DNA of 64,000 nucleotides, taken from positions 21,108,307 through 21,172,306 of the forward strand of contig NC_026661.2 of the NCBI RefSeq assembly GCF_000004075.3. The letters are read 5' to 3'. Made by a program: the position numbers and the translations under genes. Shown piece after piece: positions 63,766-64,000 of the stretch; within the stretch, counting starts at the first letter, position 1; every line of letters begins with the position of its first letter. Below the pieces are notes generated by a model. The model had not been told where the DNA came from and searched no databases. It was given only the letters and a program-made list of their open reading frames with translations. Source of the DNA: Cucumis sativus (lineage: Eukaryota > Streptophyta > Magnoliopsida > Cucurbitales > Cucurbitaceae).

Positions 63766-64000
63766 GTGGGTTAACTACTTATATTTTTGTGAAATCCTTT
63801 TGATTTTTGTCTCCTTGGTTTTTCTGTTCACTTGTTGCCCTTTTTCCTTAGAGTCACGAACACGACACAAGAATGCTAATTCTATAAATACTAGGACACG
63901 AATACTTTAAAAATAAATAAATATAGGACACGGGGATTTGCTTGTTGAACAAATGTCTGGAGCTTGTCCAAATGTGTTTGTGTTCCGACACATTTTAGAA
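63766..64000 (+). other. Intron of the H+-pyrophosphatase gene running off the window
   Basis: The protein is ~107 residues short of family length at 63765 and is followed by GTGGGT. The remaining bases contain no further exon, so they read as intron. Confidence 0.6.

Overview
The window looks like nuclear DNA of a dicot of the gourd family (Cucurbitaceae). The genes are rich in introns with plant-type splice sites, the intergenic DNA is very AT-rich, and there are plant-only genes: a chloroplast NDH subunit, a TIP aquaporin, a DREB-type AP2/ERF factor and two oxidosqualene cyclases. One cyclase reads like the cycloartenol synthase known from squash. The other reads like the isomultiflorenol synthase known from Luffa. 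That pair is the main reason for naming the family; genus and species cannot be fixed from the sequence alone.

Layout, left to right. 1-1.5 kb: 3' end of an ASCC1-like 2H-phosphoesterase gene (+). 3.4-4.5 kb: tonoplast aquaporin TIP2 (+). 5.3-6.7 kb: PnsB3/NDF4-like ferredoxin-type subunit of the chloroplast NDH complex (-), followed by tRNA-Asn(GTT) (-). 8.0-12.5 kb: long-form tRNase Z (+). 13.0-15.2 kb: COX19, a twin-CX9C mitochondrial copper protein in four small exons (-). 16.2-18.8 kb: a GOST/lung-7TM-like membrane protein (-). 18.8-24.1 kb: AT-rich DNA with no gene that I can support. 24.1-24.7 kb: intronless DREB-type AP2/ERF factor (+). 26.7 kb: tRNA-Arg(TCT) (+). 27.6-29.6 kb: ankyrin-repeat/PGG membrane protein (+). 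31.6-41.3 kb: cycloartenol synthase, 18 exons (+). 48.6-55.4 kb: isomultiflorenol synthase-like cyclase, 15 exons (+). 58.0 kb to the right edge: type II (K+-independent) H+-pyrophosphatase (+), cut off by the window end.

The most coherent biology is the head-to-tail pair of cyclases. Both use 2,3-oxidosqualene. The first feeds sterol synthesis through cycloartenol and the second diverts substrate to a pentacyclic triterpene. Exon lengths match almost one for one, and three introns of the sterol gene are cleanly absent from the other, so the pair records duplication and divergence. No P450, acyltransferase or glycosyltransferase gene lies in the window, so a full triterpene gene cluster is not shown. 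The remaining genes are housekeeping or regulatory neighbours with no obvious shared pathway.

Repeats: a family of short inverted-repeat (MITE-like) elements with CTATCA/TGATAG cores occurs across the window, with four copies inside introns of the isomultiflorenol synthase gene. There is one old TRIM-type miniature LTR element and one SINE-tail fragment in cycloartenol synthase introns, several short tandem duplications, and simple repeats. Three of about 78 inferred introns use GC donors. I saw no CRISPR, phage or prokaryotic feature, and no clearly undescribed system.
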